NCBI RefSeq assembly: GCF_020035535.1
Contig: NZ_CP083350.1
Span: 434,001-498,000 of the forward strand
Source: Ensifer adhaerens
GTDB lineage: Bacteria > Pseudomonadota > Alphaproteobacteria > Rhizobiales > Rhizobiaceae
Direction of reading: 5' to 3'
Length of the DNA stretch: 64,000 nt
Numbering within the stretch: the stretch's first letter is position 1; each line of letters begins with the position of its first letter. The position numbers and the translations under genes were made by a program. Of the stretch, positions 55,460 through 64,000 are shown in pieces. Under the pieces are notes generated by a model that ran no database searches, was not told the DNA's origin, and saw only the letters and a program-made list of their open reading frames with translations.

Positions 55460-55622
55460 GTGTTACGCTGCCGTTTACAGCTTTTGCGTGAAGACCCCAA
55501 GATTGGTCCACGGAAGCTTCGAGATCTTTTGCCAGTTCGGCAGAGCCGCCATCGGCTGGCCGCCGCCGTTCACCACCTCCGGCCTCAAAATCTCCAGATC
55601 AATTGCCGGCGCGCCGCCGAGC
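55460..55622 (+). pseudogene. Possible remnant of an IS481/IS3-like transposase
   Basis: One frame reads LLREDPKIGPRKLRDLLP, like the N-terminal WGPxKL region of IS481/IS3 transposases; after a frame change comes IGWPPPFTTSGLK, resembling the WPAxSTxGxLL segment. No inverted repeats or full gene remain. It overlaps the 3' end of the truncated secreted ORF on the other strand, so it may mark the junction that cut that gene. Tentative. Confidence 0.3.
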
Positions 55623-55737
55623 TAACCTTTCTGAGCCCGGTGATGATCCGCTGTTGAGAAACCTCCTGGGCAAACGTCAGGCAGGGGAAGAGAGCGATTG
55701 CGGCAAGCAAAGCGCCTCCTTTTGCGAGAAACCTCAT
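55585..55737 (-). pseudogene. Truncated secreted protein (signal peptide plus short stub)
   Basis: A 50-residue ORF with a clean Sec signal peptide (FLAKGGALLAAIALFPCLTFA-QE) and GGAG 8 nt before its ATG. After about 20 mature residues (QEVSQQRIITGLRKVSS) the sequence becomes basic and stops. The start resembles OmpA-family periplasmic proteins next to cysteine-rich-repeat genes in rhizobia, so a truncated gene is inferred. The break coincides with the possible IS remnant. Confidence 0.45.
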
Positions 55738-55741
55738 GGTA

Positions 55742-56162
55742 TTGTCTCCACCCTGCTTCTGTGATCACCTGGTTGCATTCCTGGCTGATGCGTTCCTGCT
55801 TTGTCGCCAGGCAAGCGAGGATGAAGCCGTCGCCCTTGATGTCGGAGCATCTCTTGGCGATGTCGCGCTGGCAGACCTTTTGATAGGAAGCTTGGGCCTG
55901 TTCCCGCTGGGCAATCGACTGGAGAACGACGCTGATGGCGCCCCTATAGGTGGGCGTAACCTTCGAAGCGTTCTGCTGCAGGCAATCGGCAATTCTTCCG
56001 TTGCCGAGATTAAGCCCCTTGCACAACTTCTGAATATCCGCCCGCAATCGTCCGTCAATTTGGTGATCGCGTCGGTGTAACTCAGGGTCCGGGCTTGGAC
56101 AGGCCCGGTAAAGACGATGGCGGCAAGCACGGTGGCCGCCACGAAATAACTGCCCTCAACAT
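55742..56162 (-). pseudogene. Frameshifted cysteine-rich-repeat secreted protein
   Basis: Homologous sequence is split over frames. One frame gives a signal peptide end and LSYTDAITKLTDDCG; the continuation, ADIQKLCKGLNLGNGRIADC, is in another frame, and the join needs one extra G near 56043. A second shift near 56143 would join MLRAVIS to VAATVLAAIVFTGP. One repeat Cys is Tyr (PTYRGA), and the 3' end runs past the expected AGWR end into the next gene. Cys-rich repeats (C-x7-C-type) are family-typical. Mutation is inferred; sequencing error at two places cannot be excluded. Confidence 0.6.
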
Positions 56163-56755
56163 TATGACCTCTTATCGACTGGTCGCCGGACGGCGCCAAA
56201 CGGCGACAAGGTGCATGAAGGCCGGGAATTGCCGGAGTATGTTACAGCAACGCACAGCGCTCCTGTGGAAGGCTTACTATGCTCGCTGCAGACGCCGGAC
56301 AATTTCGCTGATCTTCTGTCCGGCCAGTTGGAACAGCCGCTTGCGCGGTGGTAGCGGCAGCGGTCACAAGTTGCAGAGCCGGTTGTCGAAGCATCGCAAG
56401 AGGTTTAACATTCCCGCCGCTGATGACGGTATTGCCTCTCGCCGGAGTTAGGTTCAGATGCGCGTCAAAGAATTGGTGACGGCGGTCGCCGTCAAGCATT
56501 CGCCTGACAACAGCGGTCAGACAGGCAAGCCGAACTATGTTGGACAACCACGTCAGCGACCTCCCCGTTGCTGGCGATGAAAGCCCGTTCGTGAGTCTTA
56601 ATCAACGAGGGCAAAGAACCGCATGGATGTTCGCAGAGAATGTCTGAAGCGCCGAGGCGTAGCTAAGAGATCTCGGGTTCGTATCCGCCATAGCCAGTAC
56701 TGGCATCAAGGCCCGCAAAATACGTCGAAGTCATACAAGCTGGAGGAGCATGGAA
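56163..56755. other. Intergenic region upstream of adhP
   Basis: About 590 bp in which I can support no gene; open frames on both strands look non-coding. It must contain the adhP promoter and ends with GGAGGAG 9 nt before the adhP start. Confidence 0.4.
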
Positions 56756-57784
56756 ATGGCAAAGACGATGAAGGCGGCTGTCGTTCGGCAGTTCCGCGCT
56801 CCACTCACCATTGAAGAAATGGCCGTACCGACACCTGGACCAGGCCAGATACTGGTCAAATATGAGGCGACGGGCGTGTGCCACACCGACCTCCACGCCG
56901 CCAATGGAGACTGGCCGGTTAAGCCGTCGCCACCCTTCGTACCGGGACATGAGGGAGTTGGCTTCGTCTCGGCCGTCGGAGCGGGCGTCAAAAGAGTGAA
57001 GGAAGGCGACAGGGTTGGGGTGCCTTGGCTACACACTGCCTGCGGTTACTGCCCATACTGCCGAACTGGTTGGGAGACCCTGTGCGCTTCCCAGGCAAAT
57101 ACAGGATACTCCGTCAACGGAACCTTCGCGGAGTTCGGACTGGCAGATCCTGACTTCGTCGGCGCCGTACCAGACAAGCTCGAGTTCGGTGCCGCCGCGC
57201 CGGTGCTTTGCGCCGGGGTGACCGTATACAAGGGGCTGAAGGAGACGGAGGTCCGTCCCGGCGAGTGGGTGGCGATATCCGGTGTCGGTGGCCTCGGGCA
57301 CATGGCAGTGCAATATGCCAAGGCGATGGGCATGAATGTCGTCGCTGCCGACATATTCGAGGAAAAGCTGGCGCTGGCAAAACAGCTCGGCGCCGATGTT
57401 ACTGTCAACGGCAAGGCCAAAGACGCCATCGAACAGGTCGTGAACGCGACCAATGGCGGCGTTCACGGCGTCCTTGTGACCGCGGTCTCTCCCGCCGCGA
57501 TGGAGCAGGCCTTCGGGTTCATGCGGTCGAAAGGCACGATGGCGCTGGTCGGCCTTCCTCCGGGAATGATGTCCTTGCCCGTGTTCGAGACAGTACTGAA
57601 ACGCATCACGGTGCGCGGCTCGATCGTCGGCACCCGCCAGGATCTGGAGGAATCGCTGGTGTTTGCCGCAGAGGGAAAAGTGAAGCCGCACTTTTCCTGG
57701 GACCGCCTCGAGAACATCAACGACATCTTCCATCGGATGGAGGCGGGCAAGATCGACGGCCGCATCGTCATGCGACTGCACTGA
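56756..57784 (+). CDS. adhP: Zinc-dependent alcohol dehydrogenase AdhP
   Basis: A 342-residue MDR-family alcohol dehydrogenase interconverting alcohols and aldehydes with NAD. Catalytic zinc ligands are seen in GVCHTDLH and PGHEGVGFV; structural zinc Cys lie in CGYCPYCRTGWETLC. The Rossmann motif is GVGGLGHMAVQYAK. ATG 56756 has GGAGGAG 9 nt upstream; ATG 56750 is too close to it. It precedes the GH94 gene by 140 nt. A functional link to acetaldehyde from the downstream ethanolamine ammonia-lyase is possible but only inferred. Confidence 0.92.
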   Translation: MAKTMKAAVVRQFRAPLTIEEMAVPTPGPGQILVKYEATGVCHTDLHAANGDWPVKPSPPFVPGHEGVGFVSAVGAGVKRVKEGDRVGVPWLHTACGYCPYCRTGWETLCASQANTGYSVNGTFAEFGLADPDFVGAVPDKLEFGAAAPVLCAGVTVYKGLKETEVRPGEWVAISGVGGLGHMAVQYAKAMGMNVVAADIFEEKLALAKQLGADVTVNGKAKDAIEQVVNATNGGVHGVLVTAVSPAAMEQAFGFMRSKGTMALVGLPPGMMSLPVFETVLKRITVRGSIVGTRQDLEESLVFAAEGKVKPHFSWDRLENINDIFHRMEAGKIDGRIVMRLH

Positions 57785-57924
57785 CTTGCACGCCGGCCGC
57801 CCGGAGGCACGACAGCACAGGCCTTGTTGAACGGGAACCCGGATGGCCTTCCCGAACGACATCCATGGAGATGTGCCAGCGTCCGGCTTGACGCAAAGCT
57901 GCTATCGATTTGAGGGATCTCGCA

Positions 57925-60900
57925 ATGGTCCGGTCGATTGACGAAACTGAGAAACTGGTTTCCCCGCATCGAACAGGTCCGGCTGCCGAAACCGCCCTGC
58001 TTTCGAACGGCAGTTATCATGTGCTCCTCACGGAGAACGGGTCAGGATACGCAATCTGGCGCGGGCTCGATGTCACGCGCTGGCGAGAGGATGTTACGCG
58101 CGATTGCTGGGGCCAGTTTTGCTACATCCAGGATCTCGAAAGCGGCGATGTCTGGTCCATCGGCAGGCAACCGATCCGACGGCCGGATGCAACGTATGCG
58201 CAGGAGCTTGATGGAGACCGCGCGGAGTTTCTTTGCGCTTTCAAAGACATCGAAGTCACCGCGCAAATATGTGTAGCCGGTGATTGCGACGCCGAAGTGC
58301 GCTTGCTGCAGTTCGTCAACAAGGGAGCCGCGACCCGGAAACTTGCGGTAACGAGCTACTCCGAGGTCTGCCTGAGCGGCCGACGCGGCGACAGTGCGCA
58401 CCCTGCATTCGCCAAGCTTTTCGTAGAAACCCGGTTTGACCCGGAAACGACGGCGCTGTTTGCAAGGCGCCGACCGCGCAGCGCCTTGGACAAGCCGAAT
58501 TTTGCCGTCCACGTTTCGGCATCGAGCCAGAACGGCGGTTCTTCGGTCGAATATGAGACGGACCGCTGCCGCTTTCTGGGCCGAGGGGGAACACCGTCCA
58601 ATCCCCTCGCCCTTGAGAACCGGCAGCGTCTTTCAGCGACGACGGGGCCCGTCCTTGATCCGGTCTTCAGCCTGCGCAGAACGTTGGCATTGGGACCTTC
58701 CGAGATCGCGCAAATCGCTTTCGTGACGGGTGCCTCTGACGACGAAGGGACCGCACTCGCGATCGCGAGACAGTTTTCAGATATCGCGGCGGCAGCTAGG
58801 GCCCTATCGCCTGTAACCCGAAATTCCACCAATGCGGCCGCTTCCCAGCCCATGGCCGACAAGGTGGCCGTCTATTATCAACTCGCAGGAGCCTTGGCCC
58901 GCTCGCATCCCGACCTCCGGAACGGCAGTGTCCATGGCGGGCCACGCCTTGAAATCGGCGCGTTGTGGTCGAACGGGATTGGCGGCGACATTCCCATTCT
59001 GCTGCTTCGGCTCGACCAAAAAGATAGGACCTCACTTCTTCCGGATCTTCTCGATGCACATGCGTTCCTGACCGGCCGTGGCCTCACCCTCGATCTGGTT
59101 CTCCTCGATGAACGTGACGACGACGAAAGCGCGCACTTGCGCGAACAGGTCACAGAAAGCCGTGGAGAAGAACTCTTCGATAAGCCAGGAGGAATTCATA
59201 CGCTTCGTGGCAGCAAGCTCCCGCACGGCACCGCGAACACGCTGCTTGCTGCCGCGCGTGTGGTTCTTGCTTCCAGCCGCGGACCGCTGGCCGTTCAGAT
59301 CTCGCCGAGAACAAGCATTCCGCTTTCCGCACCACCACCCGACGCATCTTCGCGCCGCCGACCGGTGCGGCCCGGCGACGCTCCAGAGGACCTGCTTTTC
59401 TGGAGCGGACACGGGGGCTTCACGCATCAGGGCAATGAATATGTGATCGCTGCGGAGCGGCCGACGCCTGCGCCATGGTGCAATGTCATCGCCAACCCCG
59501 ATTTCGGCTGCATGACGAGCGAAAGCGGCCTTGGGTATAGCTGGGCAGGCAACAGCCAGTTGAACAGGCTTACCCCGTGGTCGAACGATCCGGTTTCAGA
59601 CGCTCCGGGCGAGGTCGTCTATCTGCGCGATGAGCAGACCGGAGAAGTCTGGACACCGACGCCTCTACCGCTTGGACACGCGTCGTCCAGCAATGTGAAG
59701 CATGGGCAGGGCTACACGCGCTATGAAGGCGCCAGCGGAACGCTTCGCCATGAAATGACGGTGCATGTTCCCGTTTCCGCACCGCTCAAGATCATCCAGC
59801 TTGCCATTCGCAACGAGGGAACCGAAGCGCGCACGCTGAGCATAACCTACTTCATCGAGTGGGTGCTCGGGACCTTGCGCGAGGATACGTCGGCGCGGAT
59901 CGCCTGCGAACATGACGCCAAGTCACACGCCATCATCGCCAGGCCCATCTGGGAAGGTCCTTTCGCTGGACGGCACGCTTTCGCTGCATCCAGCATGCCG
60001 CTGCGATCGTTCACCTGTGATCGCGGCGAGTTCCTGGGACGCGGCGGTTCCGTCGCAGAACCCTTGGGGCTGAGTGGTTCCGAGCTCAGCTGCTCCACCG
60101 GTACCCCGGGTGATCCCTGCGCGGCGTTGACAGTCGAGGTACCGGTCCTTCCTGGCCAGAGCGCCGAGCTTGTGTTCGTGCTTGGGCAGGCAACCAGTCG
60201 CGACGAAGTCCGCAGGCTCGTTCGGGAATATGCCGATCCGGGCGGCGCACGGCGCTCTCTGGAAGCCGCCACCCGGCAATGGGACCAAACCCTGGGTGCG
60301 ATTACGGTTCGCTCGCCAGACAAGGCCTTTGACCTCATGATGAACCGGTGGCTGCTCTACCAGGTACTGGTTTGCCGGGTTTGGGCGCGGACCGGGTTTT
60401 ATCAATCCGGTGGCGCCTATGGTTTTCGCGACCAGCTCCAGGATGTCATGGCGCTGGTTCACTGCGCGCCCGACGAGGCGCGCGCGCACATCCTGCGCGC
60501 CGCGGCGCGCCAGTTTACCGAAGGTGACGTCCAGCATTGGTGGCACCCGCCGACGGGCGTTGGAGTTCGGACCCGCATCACCGATGACCTCTATTTCCTG
60601 CCTTACGTCGTCCAGAACTATGTGTCGGTGACGGGCGACTATGCGCTTCTCAGCGAGCCTGTGCCTTTCATCTCGTCGCCAGTCCTTACGGACGAGCAGG
60701 AAGAGACCTTCGGCATGCCCGAGATCTCTGCGGAAACCGCAACGCTCTACGATCATTGCTGCCGCGCCCTTGAAAGGGGTCTTCGCACCGGTCGGCATGG
60801 CCTGCCCCTGATGGGAACCGGCGACTGGAACGACGGGATGAACAAGGTGGGCGCGGAAGGCTTGGGCGAAAGCGTCTGGAACGGCTGGTTCTTCCTGACC

Positions 60901-61776
60901 ACTCTCAGGTTGTTCGCAACGTTGGCAACCGCCACCGGCGACAGAGAACGGGCCGCCTGGTGCGAAGAGCGAGCCGAGGCGTTGCGCGTCTCATTGGAGA
61001 CCCACGCCTGGGACGGTTCGTGGTATCGCCGCGCCTATTTCGACGACGGCACGCCACTTGGCTCCTCGGTAAACGATGAATGTCAGATCGACGCCATACC
61101 GCAGGCATGGGCCGTCATATCGGGGGCAGCCGACGCGGGACGCGCTTCGAAGGGCATGCATGCCGTGTGGGATCGATTGGTTCGTCCCGAGGACAAGTTG
61201 ATCCGGCTGTTCGATCCGCCGTTCGACAAAGGCGCGCTGCAGCCAGGATATATCAAGGGCTACGTTCCAGGTATTCGGGAAAACGGTGGCCAGTACACCC
61301 ATGCCGCTGCCTGGGTCGTCCTGGCCACCGCACTGTCAGGAGACGGTGACCGGGCGTTTGAGCTCTGGAGCATGCTGAACCCGATCAATCATGCCCTCTC
61401 CGCCGAAGACACCGCGCGCTACATGGTCGAACCCTATGTCGTTAACGCCGATATCTACGGTGCGCCGCCCCATTCGGGTCGCGGAGGGTGGACCTGGTAC
61501 ACGGGATCTGCCGGCTGGCTCTATCGTGTTGGCCTCGAAGCGATCCTCGGCATCCGCCGACAAGGCACACAGCTTTTCATCGAACCCTGCGTGCCGACCA
61601 ATTGGCCCGGCTATGAAGTCGACTTCCGATTTGGAGCAGCAACCTATTGCATCAAGGTCAAAAAGGGTCCCGGGCCCCGGCGGGCAATCACGCTGGATGG
61701 CCAGGAGCTCAAGGACCTCAGCGTCCCGCTCGCCGATGACGGACAAAACCATCAAGTCCTTCTGGCTGTCGGCTGA
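57925..61776 (+). CDS. NdvB C-terminal-like GH94 glycoside phosphorylase-type protein
   Basis: A 1283-residue protein corresponding to the C-terminal half of cyclic beta-1,2-glucan synthase NdvB, without its transmembrane GT84 part. Two beta-sandwich regions (about residues 15-300 and 510-800) precede an (alpha/alpha)6 barrel (about 810-1200). Barrel motifs are YGFRDQLQDVMAL, RITDDLYFLPY with the likely acid Asp, and GTGDWNDGMNKVG. No signal peptide is seen, so cytoplasmic phosphorolysis or trimming of beta-glucans is inferred. ATG 57925 has GAGGGA upstream. Confidence 0.85.
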   Translation: MVRSIDETEKLVSPHRTGPAAETALLSNGSYHVLLTENGSGYAIWRGLDVTRWREDVTRDCWGQFCYIQDLESGDVWSIGRQPIRRPDATYAQELDGDRAEFLCAFKDIEVTAQICVAGDCDAEVRLLQFVNKGAATRKLAVTSYSEVCLSGRRGDSAHPAFAKLFVETRFDPETTALFARRRPRSALDKPNFAVHVSASSQNGGSSVEYETDRCRFLGRGGTPSNPLALENRQRLSATTGPVLDPVFSLRRTLALGPSEIAQIAFVTGASDDEGTALAIARQFSDIAAAARALSPVTRNSTNAAASQPMADKVAVYYQLAGALARSHPDLRNGSVHGGPRLEIGALWSNGIGGDIPILLLRLDQKDRTSLLPDLLDAHAFLTGRGLTLDLVLLDERDDDESAHLREQVTESRGEELFDKPGGIHTLRGSKLPHGTANTLLAAARVVLASSRGPLAVQISPRTSIPLSAPPPDASSRRRPVRPGDAPEDLLFWSGHGGFTHQGNEYVIAAERPTPAPWCNVIANPDFGCMTSESGLGYSWAGNSQLNRLTPWSNDPVSDAPGEVVYLRDEQTGEVWTPTPLPLGHASSSNVKHGQGYTRYEGASGTLRHEMTVHVPVSAPLKIIQLAIRNEGTEARTLSITYFIEWVLGTLREDTSARIACEHDAKSHAIIARPIWEGPFAGRHAFAASSMPLRSFTCDRGEFLGRGGSVAEPLGLSGSELSCSTGTPGDPCAALTVEVPVLPGQSAELVFVLGQATSRDEVRRLVREYADPGGARRSLEAATRQWDQTLGAITVRSPDKAFDLMMNRWLLYQVLVCRVWARTGFYQSGGAYGFRDQLQDVMALVHCAPDEARAHILRAAARQFTEGDVQHWWHPPTGVGVRTRITDDLYFLPYVVQNYVSVTGDYALLSEPVPFISSPVLTDEQEETFGMPEISAETATLYDHCCRALERGLRTGRHGLPLMGTGDWNDGMNKVGAEGLGESVWNGWFFLTTLRLFATLATATGDRERAAWCEERAEALRVSLETHAWDGSWYRRAYFDDGTPLGSSVNDECQIDAIPQAWAVISGAADAGRASKGMHAVWDRLVRPEDKLIRLFDPPFDKGALQPGYIKGYVPGIRENGGQYTHAAAWVVLATALSGDGDRAFELWSMLNPINHALSAEDTARYMVEPYVVNADIYGAPPHSGRGGWTWYTGSAGWLYRVGLEAILGIRRQGTQLFIEPCVPTNWPGYEVDFRFGAATYCIKVKKGPGPRRAITLDGQELKDLSVPLADDGQNHQVLLAVG

Positions 61777-61852
61777 TGAGGTCGGAGGCGCTGACGCCAT
61801 CATAGCCGGAGAGGTGAACCGAGCGAAATTCGCCGGCGCAAAGCACGAAATT

Positions 61853-61871
61853 GGCGGCTCGCGAAGCCGCC
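61853..61871 (+). terminator. Hairpin between the GH94 and eutBC-like genes
   Basis: GGCGGCT-CGCGA-AGCCGCC forms a 7-bp perfect stem 50 nt before the next start, without an obvious T-tract. Confidence 0.45.
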
Positions 61872-61921
61872 ACAACGTTCAATCCAACGCGGTACCGACC
61901 TTCTGCAGAAAGGAAGTGACC

Positions 61922-64000
61922 ATGACGAAGGGCTCGTTCTCTCATCAGCATGCCGGACTATACAGAAGAGACCTTCTGCTCATTGCCGGAACCGCGGCCG
62001 CGGCGCTCGCCAGCTCCAGCCACAGGGCGGCAGCGGCGTCCGGCGAAACGGCAATCAAGATCGAAGAGGTCAGGCGCGATGAGGATGTATTCGCCTACCT
62101 CAACAGGATGAATGGTGGCTTTACCCAAAGAGCCTACCAGCAGGTGATTGGCGCCGCCAACGAGTTCAAGGAGGGGGATCAAACGATTGGCGTGGGCGCT
62201 GAAGACGACGCGACACGGCTCCATGCGCGCGCTCTGCTGACCAACACCAAGATCGGCGAACTCTACGAGCATCCGCTGTTTGAGGACAATCTGCAGCGCC
62301 TGATCTGGCAGACGACCGACCAAGCCCAATTCGAAAAGGTCAAAGACTGGACGATGGGACGATTGAAGGACTTTCTTCTGAACGAACCGGAAGAAACCAT
62401 CAAAGCCATGATGACGGGGCTGACCAGCGATACGATCGGATGCGTCCCGAAACTGATGACCAATCAGGAGCTCATTTCTCTCAGCAACAAGATCTTCAAT
62501 GTGATGCCCCGCACCAAGATGGGCGCGAAAGGGTATATGGGCGCTCGGATCCAGCCGAATTCTCCCACAGATCACCCCGAAGACATCGTCTGGCAGGTGT
62601 TCGATGCGTTTTCCTATGCGACCGGCGATATCGTCATCGGCACCAATCCGGTGGACAGCACCGTCGATAGCGTCGTCACCGTCGAGCGCGCGCTAAAGGA
62701 CATCGTCGATACATTTGCGCTCGGAGACGTGATCCCCTGGTGCGTGCTTGCGCACATCGACGTTCAGGCCGAGGTCAACGAGGATTTCCCGGGAACGGTT
62801 TCGACGATGTTCCAAAGCCTTGCCGGAACGGACGACTGCAACAAGATCTTCGACATCACGAACGACAAGATCCTGAAGTATGCAAGCGCCAAGGCCGGCG
62901 AACGATATGGTCTCTACTTCGAAACCGGGCAAGGTTCGGAATTCACCAACGGCGTCGCAAACGGCGTCGATATGATGGTGCTTGAGGCACGCAAATACGG
63001 GTTCAGCAGGGCCGTCGGAATTGAACTGGCCAAGGTCCAGCCCAAGGGCGCGTGGCTTCATGTCAACGATGTTGCCGGATTCATAGGGCCTGAGGTCTTC
63101 AAGACCCGCGAGCAGCTAGTCAGGTGCTGCCTCGAAGACATGGTCATGGGCAAGCTGCATGGGCTGATCATCGGGCTCGATATCTGCACCACCCTGCATA
63201 TGACGGTCAGTCTTGAAGACCTGGACTGGTGCCAGGACCAGATCCTCCCCGCCAATCCCGCCTATCTGATCGCGCTGCCGACCAAGAACGACCCGATGTT
63301 GAGCTATCTCACCACATCGTTCCAGGATCACGTGCGGGTACGGGATAAATTCGGCTTCAAGGTCAATGATGCAATGTGGGAATTCTACAAACGCATCGGG
63401 ATCGTTGGCGAGGATGGCAGCTACACGGCGAACTATGGAGATCCTCTCTGGGTCTATTACCAGTATCGTCTCGCCAAAGGTGACGGGCGGTCCAAGGACG
63501 ACGTGTATGCCGAAGGCCGCGAGAAGATGCAGGAGGTTGAGGCGAGAGGTGTAGACCTTGCAACAGGTCACGGTGCAGAGATCTGGGACCTCAACCCGGC
63601 ACTCGCGGCCAAGGTCAAGAGCCTCTACGACGATGCCAAGCTATCGCTCTGGGCTGAGCTCACGCCCGAGTTCATTGCCGCCGTGCCCAACGCCGTGACG
63701 GTACGCACGCTGTCCAGGGACCGCAACGACTACATCGCCCACCCGACCACAGGCGAAACGATTAGCCCGGAAACGGCCGCCGAGATTGAAAAGATACGGG
63801 AACTCTGGGGCGACGACATCCCGAAAGGGCAGATCGTCATTTCAGACGGCCTGAACGCCAAGGCCATCATGGACGAGGGACACCTCGCACCCTTCCTCGA
63901 AGAGATGCGCAAGCTTCTTTCCGACGCCGGCGTCTCGGTGGGAGACAAGAACATCGTCGTCACGAGCGGAAGAGTGCGGGCCGGCTATCGCATTGGCGAG
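61922..64000 (+). CDS. Fused EutB-EutC ethanolamine ammonia-lyase with Tat-type signal, 3'-open
   Basis: At least 693 residues, running off the window. Residues about 13-45 (YRRDLLLIAGTAAAALASSS, then AAAAS) look like a twin-arginine signal. Residues about 50-500 are EutB: FKEGDQTIGVGAEDDATR, ARIQPNSP (Arg at the place of Salmonella Arg160), FETGQGS with Glu334 (place of Glu287) and VAGFIGPE. From about 590 the sequence becomes EutC: YIAHPTTGE, IVISDGLNAKAI and SGRVRAGYRIGE. The enzyme is adenosylcobalamin-dependent and splits ethanolamine into acetaldehyde and ammonia. AGGAAG precedes the ATG. Confidence 0.88.
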   Translation, partial: MTKGSFSHQHAGLYRRDLLLIAGTAAAALASSSHRAAAASGETAIKIEEVRRDEDVFAYLNRMNGGFTQRAYQQVIGAANEFKEGDQTIGVGAEDDATRLHARALLTNTKIGELYEHPLFEDNLQRLIWQTTDQAQFEKVKDWTMGRLKDFLLNEPEETIKAMMTGLTSDTIGCVPKLMTNQELISLSNKIFNVMPRTKMGAKGYMGARIQPNSPTDHPEDIVWQVFDAFSYATGDIVIGTNPVDSTVDSVVTVERALKDIVDTFALGDVIPWCVLAHIDVQAEVNEDFPGTVSTMFQSLAGTDDCNKIFDITNDKILKYASAKAGERYGLYFETGQGSEFTNGVANGVDMMVLEARKYGFSRAVGIELAKVQPKGAWLHVNDVAGFIGPEVFKTREQLVRCCLEDMVMGKLHGLIIGLDICTTLHMTVSLEDLDWCQDQILPANPAYLIALPTKNDPMLSYLTTSFQDHVRVRDKFGFKVNDAMWEFYKRIGIVGEDGSYTANYGDPLWVYYQYRLAKGDGRSKDDVYAEGREKMQEVEARGVDLATGHGAEIWDLNPALAAKVKSLYDDAKLSLWAELTPEFIAAVPNAVTVRTLSRDRNDYIAHPTTGETISPETAAEIEKIRELWGDDIPKGQIVISDGLNAKAIMDEGHLAPFLEEMRKLLSDAGVSVGDKNIVVTSGRVRAGYRIGE

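Noticed and set aside
56095..56547. Open frames on both strands upstream of adhP
   Set aside because: No ribosome site, domain or credible composition on either strand.

Overview
The window looks like an accessory or secondary-replicon segment of a Rhizobiaceae alphaproteobacterium (Sinorhizobium/Ensifer-like). The reasons are high GC with strong third-position bias, dense ABC-transporter operons, many LysR/GntR regulators, a C-terminal half of an NdvB-like cyclic-glucan synthase, and a rhizobial-type adhP and cysteine-rich-repeat protein. The assignment is an inference from protein character; no rRNA or tRNA gene was seen.

Layout. (1) 1-4.8 kb: ugpBAEC, a glycerol-3-phosphate-type ABC importer (ugpB is cut by the window edge), ending in a TIM-barrel isomerase/epimerase instead of the usual ugpQ. 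(2) 4.9-7.8 kb: a large BTAD/TolB-like/TPR regulator divergent from a secreted vWA (DUF1194) protein. (3) 7.9-11.2 kb: an AbgT transporter followed by PyrK-like [2Fe-2S] and PyrD-like flavoprotein genes; the PyrD-like protein lacks the catalytic Cys loop. (4) 11.2-14.1 kb: an Lrp regulator divergent from a DUF1330 / atypical SDR / MocR-type aminotransferase operon. (5) 14.1-31.8 kb: an N-compound catabolic block with hydantoin-type racemase, flavin reductase, three amidohydrolases (one Tat-exported), a dipeptide-type ABC importer, two MFS carriers, a LysR and two paralogous GntR regulators bracketing the block. (6) 31.9-40.8 kb: a YtcJ-type amidohydrolase, a complete Dpp-type importer and a PuuD-like amidotransferase-fold hydrolase, divergent from a LysR gene. 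(7) 40.8-53.2 kb: a third Dpp-type importer with M55 D-aminopeptidase, SxxK D-aminopeptidase/esterase, AONS-like PLP enzyme and D-threonine-aldolase/D-serine-dehydratase-like enzyme, probably a D-amino-acid peptide uptake and breakdown system. (8) 53.4-56.2 kb: DJ-1/PfpI protein, a small hypothetical protein, msrA, and a decayed patch (frameshifted cysteine-rich-repeat gene, truncated secreted protein, possible IS remnant). (9) 56.7-64 kb: adhP, a 1283-residue NdvB-C-terminal-like GH94 protein, and a fused EutB-EutC ethanolamine ammonia-lyase with a twin-arginine signal peptide, open at the window end.

Cross-cutting signals: each of the four ABC-importer operons has a strong GC hairpin just after the substrate-binding-protein gene, consistent with making more binding protein than permease. 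Boxes related to TTGTATACAA recur upstream of genes in the 7.8-30 kb region and fit FadR/FCD-subfamily GntR operators. ATGCAA-type boxes recur near the two sister LysR genes and upstream of the M55 peptidase. The most unusual single gene is the exported EutBC fusion; the most coherent little-described system is the D-peptide cluster.
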